DNA of 64,000 nt from CAVQLX01 sp963811605. Lineage in GTDB: Bacteria > Desulfobacterota > Binatia > DP-6. The stretch spans positions 310,001-374,000 of the forward strand of contig CAWESA010000003.1 of assembly GCA_963811605.1 (NCBI GenBank). The letters run 5' to 3'. Made by a program: the position numbers and the translations under genes. Positions 19,916 to 27,934 of the stretch are shown one piece after another; position 1 is the stretch's first letter; the number at the start of each line of letters is the position of its first letter. Under the pieces are notes generated by a model. It saw only the letters and a program-made list of their open reading frames with translations, made no database searches and had not been told where the DNA came from.

Positions 19916-20586
19916 GACCCGGGCACGCGCAGCACGTAGCCGGCGCCGCGCACCGTGTGGATCAACCTGGGCTCGAAGTCGGCGTCGACCTTGCGCCGCA
20001 GGTAGTTCACGTAGACGTCGATGACGTTGGTGAAGGTGTCGAAGCTGACGCCCCAGACGTGCTGCGCGATCAGGGCACGGCTCAAGACGCGGCCGGGGTT
20101 GCGCAGGAAGTACTCCAGCAGCGCGTACTCGCGCGCGGTGAGCTCGATGGCGCGGCCCGCACGGGTCACCGTGCGCGTGGCCGGATCGAGGCGGAGGTCG
20201 GCGATGGCGAGGACCGCGGGCGCCGGCGTGCCGCGGCGCAGGAGCGCACGGACGCGCGCGAGCAGCTCCGCGAACTCGAAGGGCTTGGTGAGATAGTCGT
20301 CGGCGCCGCCGTCGAGACCCGCCACCTTGTCGTCGACGCCGCCGCGGGCGGTCAGCAGCAGGACGGGAAGCTGGCGCCGGCGCGCCCGCAGCTCCCGCAG
20401 CACGCCCAGCCCGTCGCGTCGCGGCAGCATGACGTCGAGCACCAGCAGGTCGTACTCGCCCCCGAGGGCGCGCGCGAGGCCGGTCTCGCCATCGTGCGCG
20501 ACGTCCACCTCGTGCGCCTCGGCCTCGAGCCCGCGCTGGATGAAGCTCGCGACCTTCTTCTCGTCCTCGACGACCAGGATGCGCAT
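19912..20586 (-). CDS. OmpR/PhoB-family response regulator
   Basis: 224 residues, standard length. The receiver domain has the acidic pair EDE (8-10 region), phosphoacceptor Asp51 (LLVLDVMLP), and Lys101 (YLTKPF). The winged-helix domain shows LTAREYALLEYFLRNPGRVLSR and the recognition segment VDVYVNYLRRKV-like NVIDVYVNYLRRK, ending HTVRGAGYVL. It forms a two-gene unit with the overlapping kinase. The gap to the upstream peroxiredoxin gene is 55 nt, so read-through from the peroxiredoxin promoter is possible. Confidence 0.93.
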   Translation of the reverse strand: MRILVVEDEKKVASFIQRGLEAEAHEVDVAHDGETGLARALGGEYDLLVLDVMLPRRDGLGVLRELRARRRQLPVLLLTARGGVDDKVAGLDGGADDYLTKPFEFAELLARVRALLRRGTPAPAVLAIADLRLDPATRTVTRAGRAIELTAREYALLEYFLRNPGRVLSRALIAQHVWGVSFDTFTNVIDVYVNYLRRKVDADFEPRLIHTVRGAGYVLRVPGS

Positions 20587-20641
20587 GAGCGGCGCTGAGA
20601 CGCGGGGGCCCCGGCGCCATGCGCCAGGGGCCCGGTCGCGC

Positions 20642-21280
20642 CTAGCGATTCGGCTGTGGCGTCATGCGCAGGTACGGCTTGAGCGCCTTCCAGCCCTTGG
20701 GGAACTTCTTCTTCATCTCCTCCGGATCGGTGAGCGAGGGGACGATCACGCAGTCGTCGCCGTCCTGCCAGTCCGCGGGAGTCGCCACCTGGTGCGTGTC
20801 GGTGAGCTGCAGCGAGTCGAGGACGCGCAGGATCTCGCCGAAGTTGCGTCCGGTGCTCGCCGGGTACGTGATCATCGCCCGGACCTTCTTGTTGGGGTCG
20901 ATGAAGAAGACCGAGCGCACCGTGAGCGTGTCGTTCGCGTTGGGGTGGATCATGTCGTACAGCGATGCGACCTTGCGGTCCGGGTCGCCCAGGATCGGGA
21001 AGTTCATGCTCGCGTGCTGGGTCTCGTTGATGTCGCCGATCCACCCCTTGTGCGACGTCACGTCGTCCACGCTGACCGCGATCATCTTGCAGTTTCGCTT
21101 CGCGAATTCGTCCTTGAGGTGCGACGCCCGGCCGAGCTCGGTGGTACAGACGGGCGTGAAGTCCTTGGGATGCGAGAAGAGGACGGCCCACTGCTTGCCG
21201 ATCCAGTCGTGAAACTTGATGCGCCCCTCGGTGGAGTCCTGCTCGAAATCGGGCGCGATGTCGCCAATTCGAATCGCCAT
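20642..21280 (-). CDS. Peroxiredoxin, 1-Cys (Prx6/AhpC-TSA) type
   Basis: 212 residues from ATG 21280 (AAAGGAG upstream). The active-site motif is HPKDFTPVCTTE, with the peroxidatic Cys in the Prx6-type context, followed by the catalytic Arg region. The longer C-terminal domain of Prx6 is present (DGDDCVIVPSL, then FPKGW). It reduces hydrogen peroxide and organic hydroperoxides in the cytosol. It precedes the two-component/HtrA block on the same strand, so oxidative and envelope stress functions are adjacent. A good promoter is visible at 21314-21342. Confidence 0.92.
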   Translation of the reverse strand: MAIRIGDIAPDFEQDSTEGRIKFHDWIGKQWAVLFSHPKDFTPVCTTELGRASHLKDEFAKRNCKMIAVSVDDVTSHKGWIGDINETQHASMNFPILGDPDRKVASLYDMIHPNANDTLTVRSVFFIDPNKKVRAMITYPASTGRNFGEILRVLDSLQLTDTHQVATPADWQDGDDCVIVPSLTDPEEMKKKFPKGWKALKPYLRMTPQPNR

Positions 21281-21313
21281 CACTGGCTCCTTTCGTCGTG
21301 GGTCTCTGGCCGG

Positions 21314-21342
21314 TGCGTAGCGTGCGCCCGGGACAGGGTCAA
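21314..21342 (-). promoter_or_regulatory. Promoter of the peroxiredoxin gene
   Basis: TTGACC (21342-21337), 17-nt spacer, TACGCA (21319-21314) on the minus strand. The predicted start near 21307 gives a leader of about 27 nt that holds the ribosome binding site. Confidence 0.5.
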
Positions 21343-21359
21343 CGGGCCGGGAAGCCCCG

Positions 21360-22346
21360 TCAGCCGGGCAGGAGGACCGCCGCGCCCGTGAAGCGGCCGT
21401 GGCGTAGATCGTCCAGCGCCTGGTTGGCGCGCGCGAGGGGATAGGGGTGGGTCTCGGTGCGCAGCGGCATGGTGGCGGCCAGGGCCAGGAACTCCCGGCC
21501 ATCGTGCCGCGTGAGATTGGCCACCGAGCGCAGCACTCGCTCGTGCCACAGCAGCTCGTAGGGGAAGGACGGGATGTCGCTCATGTGGATGCCGCCGCAG
21601 ACCACGACCCCGCCGGGCTCGACGGCGCGCAGCGCCAGCGGCACCAGGTCGCCGACCGGCGCGAAGATCAGCGCGGCGTCGAGGGGCTCGGGCGGCGGCG
21701 CCGTCGAGTCGCCCGCCCACGTCGCACCCAGCTCGCGGGCGAACGCCTGCGCCGCCGTATCATCCGGGCGCGTGAAGGCGAAGACGCGACGGCCCTGGTG
21801 CCGCGCCACCTGCGCCACCAGATGGGCGGCCGCGCCGAAGCCGTAGAGGCCGATGCGCTGCGCGTCCCCGGCGAGACGGAGGGTGCGATATCCGATGAGT
21901 CCGGCGCACAGGAGCGGTGCGGCCGCCTCGTCGATGAGACCCGGCGGCAGCGCGAGCACGAAGCGTGCGTCCGCGACGAGGTGGTCGGCGTAGCCGCCGT
22001 CGCGCTGGTATCCCGTCCACTGCGCCAGCGGGCAGAGGTTCTCCACGCCGCGGAGGCAGAACCGGCAGCGGCCGCACGCCCAGCCGAGCCAGGGCACCCC
22101 GACACGATCGCCGGGACGGAGCTGCTCGACGGCATGCCCGGCGCGCTCCACGGTGGCGACGACCTCGTGTCCGGGGACGAGCGGCAGCTTCGGCTTCGGC
22201 AGCTCGCCGTCGCACACGTGCAGATCGGTGCGGCACACGCCGCAGGCGCGCACGCGCAGCAGCACCTCGGTCGGACCGGGATCGGGAAGCGGACGGTCGG
22301 TCTCGCGCAGTGCCGTGCCCGGTGCGTTCAGCACCATCGCGCGCAT
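21360..22346 (-). CDS. Zinc-dependent alcohol dehydrogenase (MDR family)
   Basis: About 328 residues. The catalytic zinc residues are in ACGVCRTDLHV and PGHEVV, and the structural zinc Cys cluster is CGRCRFCLRGVENLC. The Rossmann motif GLYGFGAAAH then binds NAD(P)H. A GGGAGG site fits ATG 22337 (MVLNAP) better than ATG 22346, so the protein may be three residues shorter. It oxidises alcohols or reduces aldehydes in the cytosol; substrate unknown. It is divergent from the nicotinamidase gene. Confidence 0.9.
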   Translation of the reverse strand: MRAMVLNAPGTALRETDRPLPDPGPTEVLLRVRACGVCRTDLHVCDGELPKPKLPLVPGHEVVATVERAGHAVEQLRPGDRVGVPWLGWACGRCRFCLRGVENLCPLAQWTGYQRDGGYADHLVADARFVLALPPGLIDEAAAPLLCAGLIGYRTLRLAGDAQRIGLYGFGAAAHLVAQVARHQGRRVFAFTRPDDTAAQAFARELGATWAGDSTAPPPEPLDAALIFAPVGDLVPLALRAVEPGGVVVCGGIHMSDIPSFPYELLWHERVLRSVANLTRHDGREFLALAATMPLRTETHPYPLARANQALDDLRHGRFTGAAVLLPG

Positions 22347-22414
22347 CACCTCCCTGCATAGCGCCGGCAGCGGGCCCGCGCCACCACGGCTGGCGGGTTT
22401 CCGGAGCCGGGTGT

Positions 22415-23017
22415 ATGCCCGACGAGGTGATGCGGCAGGACCGTCTCGGCCCGGGCGATGGGTTGCTCGTGGTGGACGTGCAGAACGATTTCCTGCCCGG
22501 CGGGGCGCTCGGCATCCGCGGCGGCGACGCGGTGATCGCGCCCCTCAACGCCGTCATCGAGCGCTTCCGGGCCGCCGGCCTGCCGATCTATGCGTCGCGC
22601 GACTGGCACCCGCCAGACCACTGCTCGTTCATCGCGCAGGGCGGCCCCTGGCCGGTGCACTGCGTCGCGGGCACCGCGGGCGCGGCGTTTGCGCCCGGGC
22701 TCTCGCTGCCACCCGGGGCCTGCGTGATCTCCAAGGCGACCGACGCGGCGCGCGACGCCTACTCGGCCTTCGAGGGCACCGGGCTCGCCGAGCGCCTCCG
22801 TCACGACGGCGTCCGGCGCCTGTTCATCGGCGGCCTCGCGACCGACTACTGCGTGCGCTGGAGCGCGCAGGACGCGCTCGCGCAGGGCCACGAGGTCGTG
22901 GTGCTGCGCGACGCCGTGCGCGCCGTCGACGTCCGGCCCGGCGACGGCGCCCGCGCGCTGCGCGCCATCCGGCGCCGCGGCGCGCGCATGGTCGGGCGCG
23001 ACGCGCTCGTCGCGTGA
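22415..23017 (+). CDS. pncA: Nicotinamidase (isochorismatase superfamily)
   Basis: 200 residues. The catalytic triad is visible: Asp21 (LLVVDVQNDF), Lys107 (VISKATD) and Cys146 (LATDYCV). The metal ligands are Asp63, His65 (SRDWHPPDH) and His82 (PVHCV). These residues match PncA, which hydrolyses nicotinamide to nicotinate in NAD salvage; a pyrazinamidase-like activity would be expected. An ATG five codons downstream (22430) with GACGAGG before it is an alternative start. Divergent from the alcohol dehydrogenase gene, about 70 bp apart. Confidence 0.88.
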   Translation: MPDEVMRQDRLGPGDGLLVVDVQNDFLPGGALGIRGGDAVIAPLNAVIERFRAAGLPIYASRDWHPPDHCSFIAQGGPWPVHCVAGTAGAAFAPGLSLPPGACVISKATDAARDAYSAFEGTGLAERLRHDGVRRLFIGGLATDYCVRWSAQDALAQGHEVVVLRDAVRAVDVRPGDGARALRAIRRRGARMVGRDALVA

Positions 23018-23026
23018 CGCGCCGGG

Positions 23027-24115
23027 TCAGTGCGGCCCGGCCAGCGCGAGCACGATCTCGATCACGATCAGCAGGACGATGGTCACCTCGAGCGCCTCGC
23101 CGCGCGCGGTCGTCGCGCGCTCGAGCAGGAGGTTGTGAATCTGCTCGAGCACGTCGAGCTTGCGCTCGACGCTCTCCTCCCATTCCCGGAGCGCGAGCCG
23201 CTCGGCGGTGCGGGCGTAGACCTTGGAGAGGTAGAGGTCGCCGCTCAGCTTGAGCGCGTTGTGCACCCGCTCGATGATGCTGGCGACGTCGAGCCGGATG
23301 GCGGTCAGCTCCATCACGCCGCGCCGATACGGCCGGTGCAGCAGCGGGAGGCCGCGCGGCGGCGAGGTGGCGCGCGCGAACGCCTCGGCCATGAAGCGAT
23401 CCAGCACGTCGTCGTAGTGGCGCAGCTCGAGGAGCTGGACGTTGAGGTACTCGAGCACGTTCACGGTCTGGGCATGGTCGATGTCGTCCACCACCAGCGC
23501 GACGTTCCACTCGGTCACCACGAGATCGTCCGGGTAGTACGAGAGCCGCGTGCGAAAGACGTCGGCGGTCTCGGCGTCGGAGAGCGGGCTGGCCTCGCAG
23601 CGGAGCGCCGCGGCGAGCGTGCGCTGCTCGCGCTCGAGCAGCTCGTGGATCGACACGGCGGGCACGAACCGGTCGACCTGGACGACGTAGTAGTCCTCGA
23701 CGAGCGGGCTCAGCCCGGGCTTGGTGAGCGCCGGGCGAATCCGCGCGAACAGTCCCTCCAGCAGCCCGCGGGCCGCGTCCTCGAGCGGGCCCGCGCCCGC
23801 GAGCGTGCTGGTGAGGGCGGGCAGCGCGTCGAGCTCCACGTCGAGCGGCGTCTGCAGCAGGATGGTGACGGCGCCGAACTCGTGCACCCGCGCGCTGGCG
23901 GCCGCGGTGACCGACGCGTCGCCCACCACCACCTCGCGGCTGCCGAGCCCGAGCTGGACGGGCGGCATGGCGTAGGCGAGGTGGGCGGGCGCGGCGCGCC
24001 GGCCGCGCATCTCGGGGCGCTCGCCTTCGCCAGCAAGCGCGCGCGCCCGCGGCAGGTCGATCTCGTAACCGATGTCGAACGAGAACAGACCGATCAGCTG
24101 CCCGATGAATCGCAC
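23027..24115 (-). CDS. RMD1/DUF155-like membrane-anchored protein
   Basis: 362 residues from GTG 24115 (GGAGGAG 9 nt upstream). The N-terminal half is a mixed soluble domain. The C-terminal half is helical, with LEYLNVQLLELRHYDD, SGDLYLSKVYARTAERL, a coiled-coil-like segment, and a final transmembrane helix (VTIVLLIVIEIVLAL). This layout resembles the RMD1/RMND1/Sif2 (DUF155) family, known best from mitochondria. The assignment rests on architecture and needs a profile search. It is followed closely upstream by a UspA gene on the same strand (18 nt), suggesting co-transcription. Confidence 0.55.
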   Translation of the reverse strand: MRFIGQLIGLFSFDIGYEIDLPRARALAGEGERPEMRGRRAAPAHLAYAMPPVQLGLGSREVVVGDASVTAAASARVHEFGAVTILLQTPLDVELDALPALTSTLAGAGPLEDAARGLLEGLFARIRPALTKPGLSPLVEDYYVVQVDRFVPAVSIHELLEREQRTLAAALRCEASPLSDAETADVFRTRLSYYPDDLVVTEWNVALVVDDIDHAQTVNVLEYLNVQLLELRHYDDVLDRFMAEAFARATSPPRGLPLLHRPYRRGVMELTAIRLDVASIIERVHNALKLSGDLYLSKVYARTAERLALREWEESVERKLDVLEQIHNLLLERATTARGEALEVTIVLLIVIEIVLALAGPH

Positions 24116-24133
24116 GGCAGCCGGCTCCTCCGG

Positions 24134-24607
24134 TCAGGTCTTCTTGCCGGCGCTCTTGTCGGGGACGCGAATCGTGAGCACCGGCACGGTGGCGTGCCGG
24201 ACGATCTTCTCCGCCACGCTGCCGATGAGCAGGTGGGTGAGTCCGCTGCGACCGTGCGTGCTCATGACGATCGAATCGGCGCGCCGGGAGGCTTCCAGGA
24301 TGCATTGCGATGCATCCCCCACGTCGACGCGGTAGGTCACGCGGGGCGCGTCGGCACCGAGCGCCCTGGTGACGATGCGCTCCAGCGTCTTGCGTTGCTC
24401 GGGGATGAACTGCGTGGCGGACGGGATGACGTCGGCGGCGAGCCCGAACGGCACATCGGCCGGCACGTAGAAGGGCACGATCGCGTGCAGCACGGTGAGC
24501 GTGCCGTCGTGCTCGCGCGCGAGGTTCGCGGCCGTCTTGAGCGCCACCGTGGCTTGCGGGGAGAAGTCGTGGGGAACGAGGATGCGTCGGAAGATCGAGG
24601 CCGGCAT
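24134..24607 (-). CDS. Universal stress protein (UspA family)
   Basis: 157 residues from ATG 24607 with AGGAGGT upstream. The fold signature starts with ILVPHDFSPQA. The ATP-binding motif is STHGRSGLTHLLIGSVAEKIVRHA split over residues near the C-terminus (G-2x-G-9x-G-S). It should bind ATP and act as a stress-related regulator or chaperone-like factor. It precedes the RMD1-like gene by 18 nt. Confidence 0.92.
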   Translation of the reverse strand: MPASIFRRILVPHDFSPQATVALKTAANLAREHDGTLTVLHAIVPFYVPADVPFGLAADVIPSATQFIPEQRKTLERIVTRALGADAPRVTYRVDVGDASQCILEASRRADSIVMSTHGRSGLTHLLIGSVAEKIVRHATVPVLTIRVPDKSAGKKT

Positions 24608-24674
24608 CGGTCACCTCCTAGGCGCGCCGGGCGCGTCCCCCAGCTTTGTCCCGGGCGCGCGAGACTGGCAAGCC

Positions 24675-24703
24675 TTGACCCGACCGAGCGCCTCGCCTAT
24701 CGC
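24675..24703 (+). promoter_or_regulatory. Promoter of the small membrane protein gene
   Basis: TTGACC (24675-24680), 17-nt spacer, TATCGC (24698-24703). The start would fall near 24710, giving about 9 nt of leader before ATG 24719, with no ribosome binding site. Confidence 0.4.
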
Positions 24704-24718
24704 TCGCCGCAGCGCCTC

Positions 24719-25057
24719 ATGCGGTTCCTGCTCAACTGGGTCATCAGCGCGTTCAGCCTCCTGGTCGTGGGGCGGCTGATCCCGGGCTTCACGGTGGACG
24801 GCTTCGGCACGGCGTTGCTGGCGGCGGCGGTCCTCGGGCTCATCAACGCCACGCTGGGCATCGTGCTCGGCCTGCTCACCCTCCCGCTGACCATCCTCAC
24901 CTTCGGGCTGTTCCACTTCGTCGTGATGGCCTTCCTCATCTGGCTCGCCACGGCGGTGGTGCCCGGCTTCCACGTCGCCGGCTTCTTTCCCGCGTTCCTC
25001 GGCGCCATCGTCCTGGCGCTGATCAGCACGCTGCTGCGCGCGCTCGTCGCCAGCTGA
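24719..25057 (+). CDS. Phage-holin-family small integral membrane protein (PF04020-like)
   Basis: 112 residues with four hydrophobic helices. The pattern is typical of this family: FLLNWVISAFSLLVVGRLIPGF, then LLAAAVLGLINATLG, LTLPLTILTFGLFHFVVMAF, and a last helix. Despite the name, such proteins are common chromosomal membrane proteins of unknown function and nothing phage-like is nearby. There is no ribosome binding site; the promoter at 24675-24703 would give a nearly leaderless transcript. Confidence 0.82.
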   Translation: MRFLLNWVISAFSLLVVGRLIPGFTVDGFGTALLAAAVLGLINATLGIVLGLLTLPLTILTFGLFHFVVMAFLIWLATAVVPGFHVAGFFPAFLGAIVLALISTLLRALVAS

Positions 25058-25064
25058 GCGCGGC

Positions 25065-26741
25065 TCAGCGACGGACGACCGCCGGCCCCCCGGGTGCGGC
25101 GGCGCCGCCGGGGATCACGACGTTGGCCTCGCGATAGAAGACGAGGACGAGCGCGATGAGCAGCATCGCGACCGACGAGGCCATCCCGGCAACCCGGCCG
25201 GCCGGCGAAGCGAGCCGCAGCTCGAGGAGGCGCAGGCAGCCGAGCAGTACGGCCAGGGCGCCCATCGCCGTGTGCGTGACCTGCACCAGGTAGCTGCTCT
25301 TCTGCTCGAAGGCGACGTGCGCGTGCGTGAGCAGCAGCAGGCCCCCGACCGCAGCGAGCACGGGAAAGACATAGGCGAGGCGCCCCCGACGCTCGTCATG
25401 GCGCGCGCGCCACTCGACCACGCCGAGGGTGATGGCGAGGACGCCGGCGAGCCGGTGCTGGAGGTCCTCGGAGCTCGCCAGCGTCGTGGCCCAGAACGCG
25501 CGCGGTCCGAAGGGCCACACGGCGTCCACGGCCATCGAGCGCAGGAAGACGAACACCCCGAGGAGGGCGATGCCGAGCGGCCAGTGTCGCGCCCAGCGCT
25601 GGCCGGGACGGCTGGCGACCAGCGCGAGCACGCTCATCGCGAGCAGCACGAGCCCGGCGACGTTGTGGCTGAAGTTCGACCAGGAGTAGGCGGCGTGGGT
25701 GCGCTGGCCGCCTACCGCGGCGTACGGGTCGGAGGTCGTGTGCAGCATGGTGTCGACCGAGGGGGTGCGCAGGGACGGGATCTTCGGCCGGAAGACCTCG
25801 GCGACCTCTCCCACGGTGGCGCGCTCCGCGGTGGTGTCGCGGGCGGGCGGCTGCGACGACAGGCTGGCGGCCGCGAAGAGCAGGACGAGGACCAGGATCG
25901 TTTCCGCCTCGAGCAGGTACGGCACGCGGGCCCGCAGCGCGGCGAGCGCGCCCCGGACGCGGAAGGCGCGCACGGCGGCGAGGTTGCCTGCCGCGAGGAC
26001 GAGCGTGGCGGCGAGCAGGAACGCCTTGGTGGCGACGAGCGATCCGTAGGCGGTGCCGACGAGGCCGTCCCACGAGCCGACGTAGGCCCACCCGAGCGGC
26101 AACGCCACGGCAGAGAGCCCCACGACGGCCGCGAGGGCGAGCCACGAGAAGCGGGCGACCAGCGCCGGCCACAGGACGCCCACGGCCGCGTCGCGTCGTC
26201 CGAGGCGCCACATGGCGCCCAGGCAGACGAGGCCGCCCGCCCACGTGGCCGCGCCCACCTGGTGCAGGACCGTGAGGGTCATCAGCGGGGCGCGGTGGTC
26301 GAGCCGGCCTGCGGCGTGCACCAGCCAGGCGCCGCTCGCGGCTGTCGCGGCGGCCAGGGCCACCGCCGTCCTCCACGTTGCGGCCACATCCGGACGCCGC
26401 CGCGCCCGCGATGCGACGGCGGCGAGCGCGAAGGCGAGGGTGGCGCGGACGAGGCCGGCGCGGCATTGCAGCGTGCCGAGGTAGCGTCCGAACGCATCCG
26501 GGCCGACGTATCCCGACAGCAGCGTGACCTTGAGGCCGAGCGCGGCCAGCTGGCACAGGCCGAGCGCGAGCGCCGCGCGCGCGATCAGCGCCGCACATCG
26601 CGCGCGTGCCGCGGCGGTCGCGACCCCGGCCTGGCGCGGGACGACGAGCAGCGCGAACACGACGCCGCCGAGCGCCACCGAGAGGGCGACCAGGATCGTG
26701 CCACCCAGGATGCTGTCGAAGAAGTCTGCGAACCCCTGCAC
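25065..26741 (-). CDS. CopD-family copper-related membrane protein
   Basis: 558 residues with about fourteen hydrophobic segments. The N-terminal half carries the CopD-type bundle, with conserved His in LTVLHQVGAATWAGGL. The C-terminal half adds another membrane block (RTHAAYSWSNFSHNVAG; then LQHRLAGVLAI and LTHAHVAFEQK with several His) that could bind metal or haem. The GTG start lies 3 nt after the CopC stop, so the pair is one operon. It probably moves or handles copper together with periplasmic CopC. The extra C-terminal half makes it longer than a minimal CopD of about 300 residues. Confidence 0.8.
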   Translation of the reverse strand: MQGFADFFDSILGGTILVALSVALGGVVFALLVVPRQAGVATAAARARCAALIARAALALGLCQLAALGLKVTLLSGYVGPDAFGRYLGTLQCRAGLVRATLAFALAAVASRARRRPDVAATWRTAVALAAATAASGAWLVHAAGRLDHRAPLMTLTVLHQVGAATWAGGLVCLGAMWRLGRRDAAVGVLWPALVARFSWLALAAVVGLSAVALPLGWAYVGSWDGLVGTAYGSLVATKAFLLAATLVLAAGNLAAVRAFRVRGALAALRARVPYLLEAETILVLVLLFAAASLSSQPPARDTTAERATVGEVAEVFRPKIPSLRTPSVDTMLHTTSDPYAAVGGQRTHAAYSWSNFSHNVAGLVLLAMSVLALVASRPGQRWARHWPLGIALLGVFVFLRSMAVDAVWPFGPRAFWATTLASSEDLQHRLAGVLAITLGVVEWRARHDERRGRLAYVFPVLAAVGGLLLLTHAHVAFEQKSSYLVQVTHTAMGALAVLLGCLRLLELRLASPAGRVAGMASSVAMLLIALVLVFYREANVVIPGGAAAPGGPAVVRR

Positions 26742-26744
26742 GGC

Positions 26745-27098
26745 TCACTCGCCGGCGGTCACCTGGAAGCGCTCGGCGCCCTCGCTGACGTGCCCGTCGG
26801 CCGCGAGCACCTTGTAGCGAATGGCATAGAATCCGGCCGGCAGCGGCGGCAGGGCGACCACCACGTCGCTCGGCTTGGCACCGGGGCTCGCGGTCAGCGG
26901 CCGATCGGGTCCGTCGCTCCGGAGCACCACCTGGGTGAACCCCGGCTCGATGCCGGTATTGAAGGTGAGCGTCACCGACGTGGCCGTGTCGGCGCGGACG
27001 GTGCCGTCGCGTGCCGACGACTTCGTGAGCACGGCGTGCGCCGAGACCTCGCTCGCGCTCGCCGCCAGCACGAGGAGACAGCACAGGAACGTGCGCAC
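26745..27098 (-). CDS. CopC-domain periplasmic copper-binding protein
   Basis: 117 residues with a signal peptide ending SEVSA and a mature N-terminus beginning with His (HAVLTKSSARDG). This free N-terminal His is the copper ligand position of CopC proteins. The second metal region is ADGHVSEG near the C-terminus. Small Ig-like periplasmic carrier working with the downstream CopD gene (3-nt gap). The GTG at 27098 has no ribosome binding site, and a promoter (TTGACC-N17-TACGAC) predicts a start right at this codon. Confidence 0.87.
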   Translation of the reverse strand: MRTFLCCLLVLAASASEVSAHAVLTKSSARDGTVRADTATSVTLTFNTGIEPGFTQVVLRSDGPDRPLTASPGAKPSDVVVALPPLPAGFYAIRYKVLAADGHVSEGAERFQVTAGE

Positions 27099-27106
27099 TC
27101 GTGGCT

Positions 27107-27135
27107 GTCGTACGTCGCGCCCCCGAGCAGGTCAA
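27107..27135 (-). promoter_or_regulatory. Promoter of the copC-copD pair
   Basis: TTGACC (27135-27130), 17-nt spacer, TACGAC (27112-27107) on the minus strand. The start is predicted at about 27100, next to GTG 27098. Confidence 0.5.
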
Positions 27136-27187
27136 GCCGCGTCGTGCTGGACAGCGTGCACGCGCTGGGATACCCGGACGAGCCCCG

Positions 27188-27826
27188 ATGGCCACGAAGC
27201 CCTGGGACAGCCGCCTCGCGCATGCGCTCATGCTGCCGTTGCGTGACACGCCGGTGCACCCGAACGCCGTGACCACCGCCGCGCTCCTGACCGGCCTCGC
27301 GTCGGCGGCGCTCTACGCCATCGCCACCCGGGCGGCGATCGATGCCGGCGCGGCGTGCTGGGTGCTGGCATCCATCCTCGATCACGCCGACGGGGAGCTG
27401 GCGCGCCTGACCGGCAAGGTCTCCGAGTTCGGCCACCGCTACGACCGCGCCGCCGACCTCATCGTCAAGCTGTCGCTGTTCGCGGGCATGGGGGCAGGCT
27501 TGCGCCAGGGCCCACTGCGGCAGTGGGCCCTGCCGCTCGGTCTCCTCGGCGGCGTCTCGCTCGTCACCATCTTCGTGGTCCGCGGCGAGATGGCGCGACG
27601 GCGTGGCGCCGGCGCGTACAGGCAGCCGAGGACCGCCGGGTTCGAGCTCGAGGACATCCTCTACCTGATCGCGCCGCTCACCTGGCTCGGATGGCTGGGC
27701 CCGTTCCTCGTGCTCACCGCGATCGGGACCCCGCTGTTCGCAGCCTGGTGTACGTGGCGCCTGTGGCGGCTCGCGGCCTCGGAGCACGGCGACCCGCAGG
27801 TGTCTCCCGGTGAGCGCCGGGCTTGA
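27188..27826 (+). CDS. CDP-alcohol phosphatidyltransferase family protein
   Basis: 212 residues, multi-pass membrane protein. The full family signature D-x2-D-G-x2-A-R-x8-G-x3-D-x3-D is present, starting DHADGELAR and ending GHRYDRAAD. It transfers a phosphatidyl or related group from a CDP-alcohol to an acceptor alcohol at the cytoplasmic membrane. ATG 27188 was chosen; an upstream in-frame GTG gives an unlikely basic extension. It is followed by an LPG-synthase-like membrane protein and a sulfotransferase, so a role in making a modified lipid is plausible but unproven. Confidence 0.87.
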   Translation: MATKPWDSRLAHALMLPLRDTPVHPNAVTTAALLTGLASAALYAIATRAAIDAGAACWVLASILDHADGELARLTGKVSEFGHRYDRAADLIVKLSLFAGMGAGLRQGPLRQWALPLGLLGGVSLVTIFVVRGEMARRRGAGAYRQPRTAGFELEDILYLIAPLTWLGWLGPFLVLTAIGTPLFAAWCTWRLWRLAASEHGDPQVSPGERRA

Positions 27827-27850
27827 CCATGCTCCCGACCGGCGCATAAG
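27823..27850 (+). promoter_or_regulatory. Promoter upstream of the LPG-synthase-like gene
   Basis: TTGACC (27823-27828), 16-nt spacer, CATAAG (27845-27850; 4 of 6 match to TATAAT). The -35 box overlaps the TGA of the preceding gene. Predicted leader about 77 nt. Confidence 0.5.
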
Positions 27851-27934
27851 ACCGACACGGGGCATGGGACAGGAAGCTGGCGGGCCGCGCGGCAACGCCC
27901 GACATCGTTGCAGGTGAGGCTCCGGAGCACACAG

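Noticed and set aside
24719..25057. Prophage or lysis cassette suggested by the holin-family protein
   Set aside because: No endolysin, structural or integrase genes are nearby, and this family is common in chromosomes.
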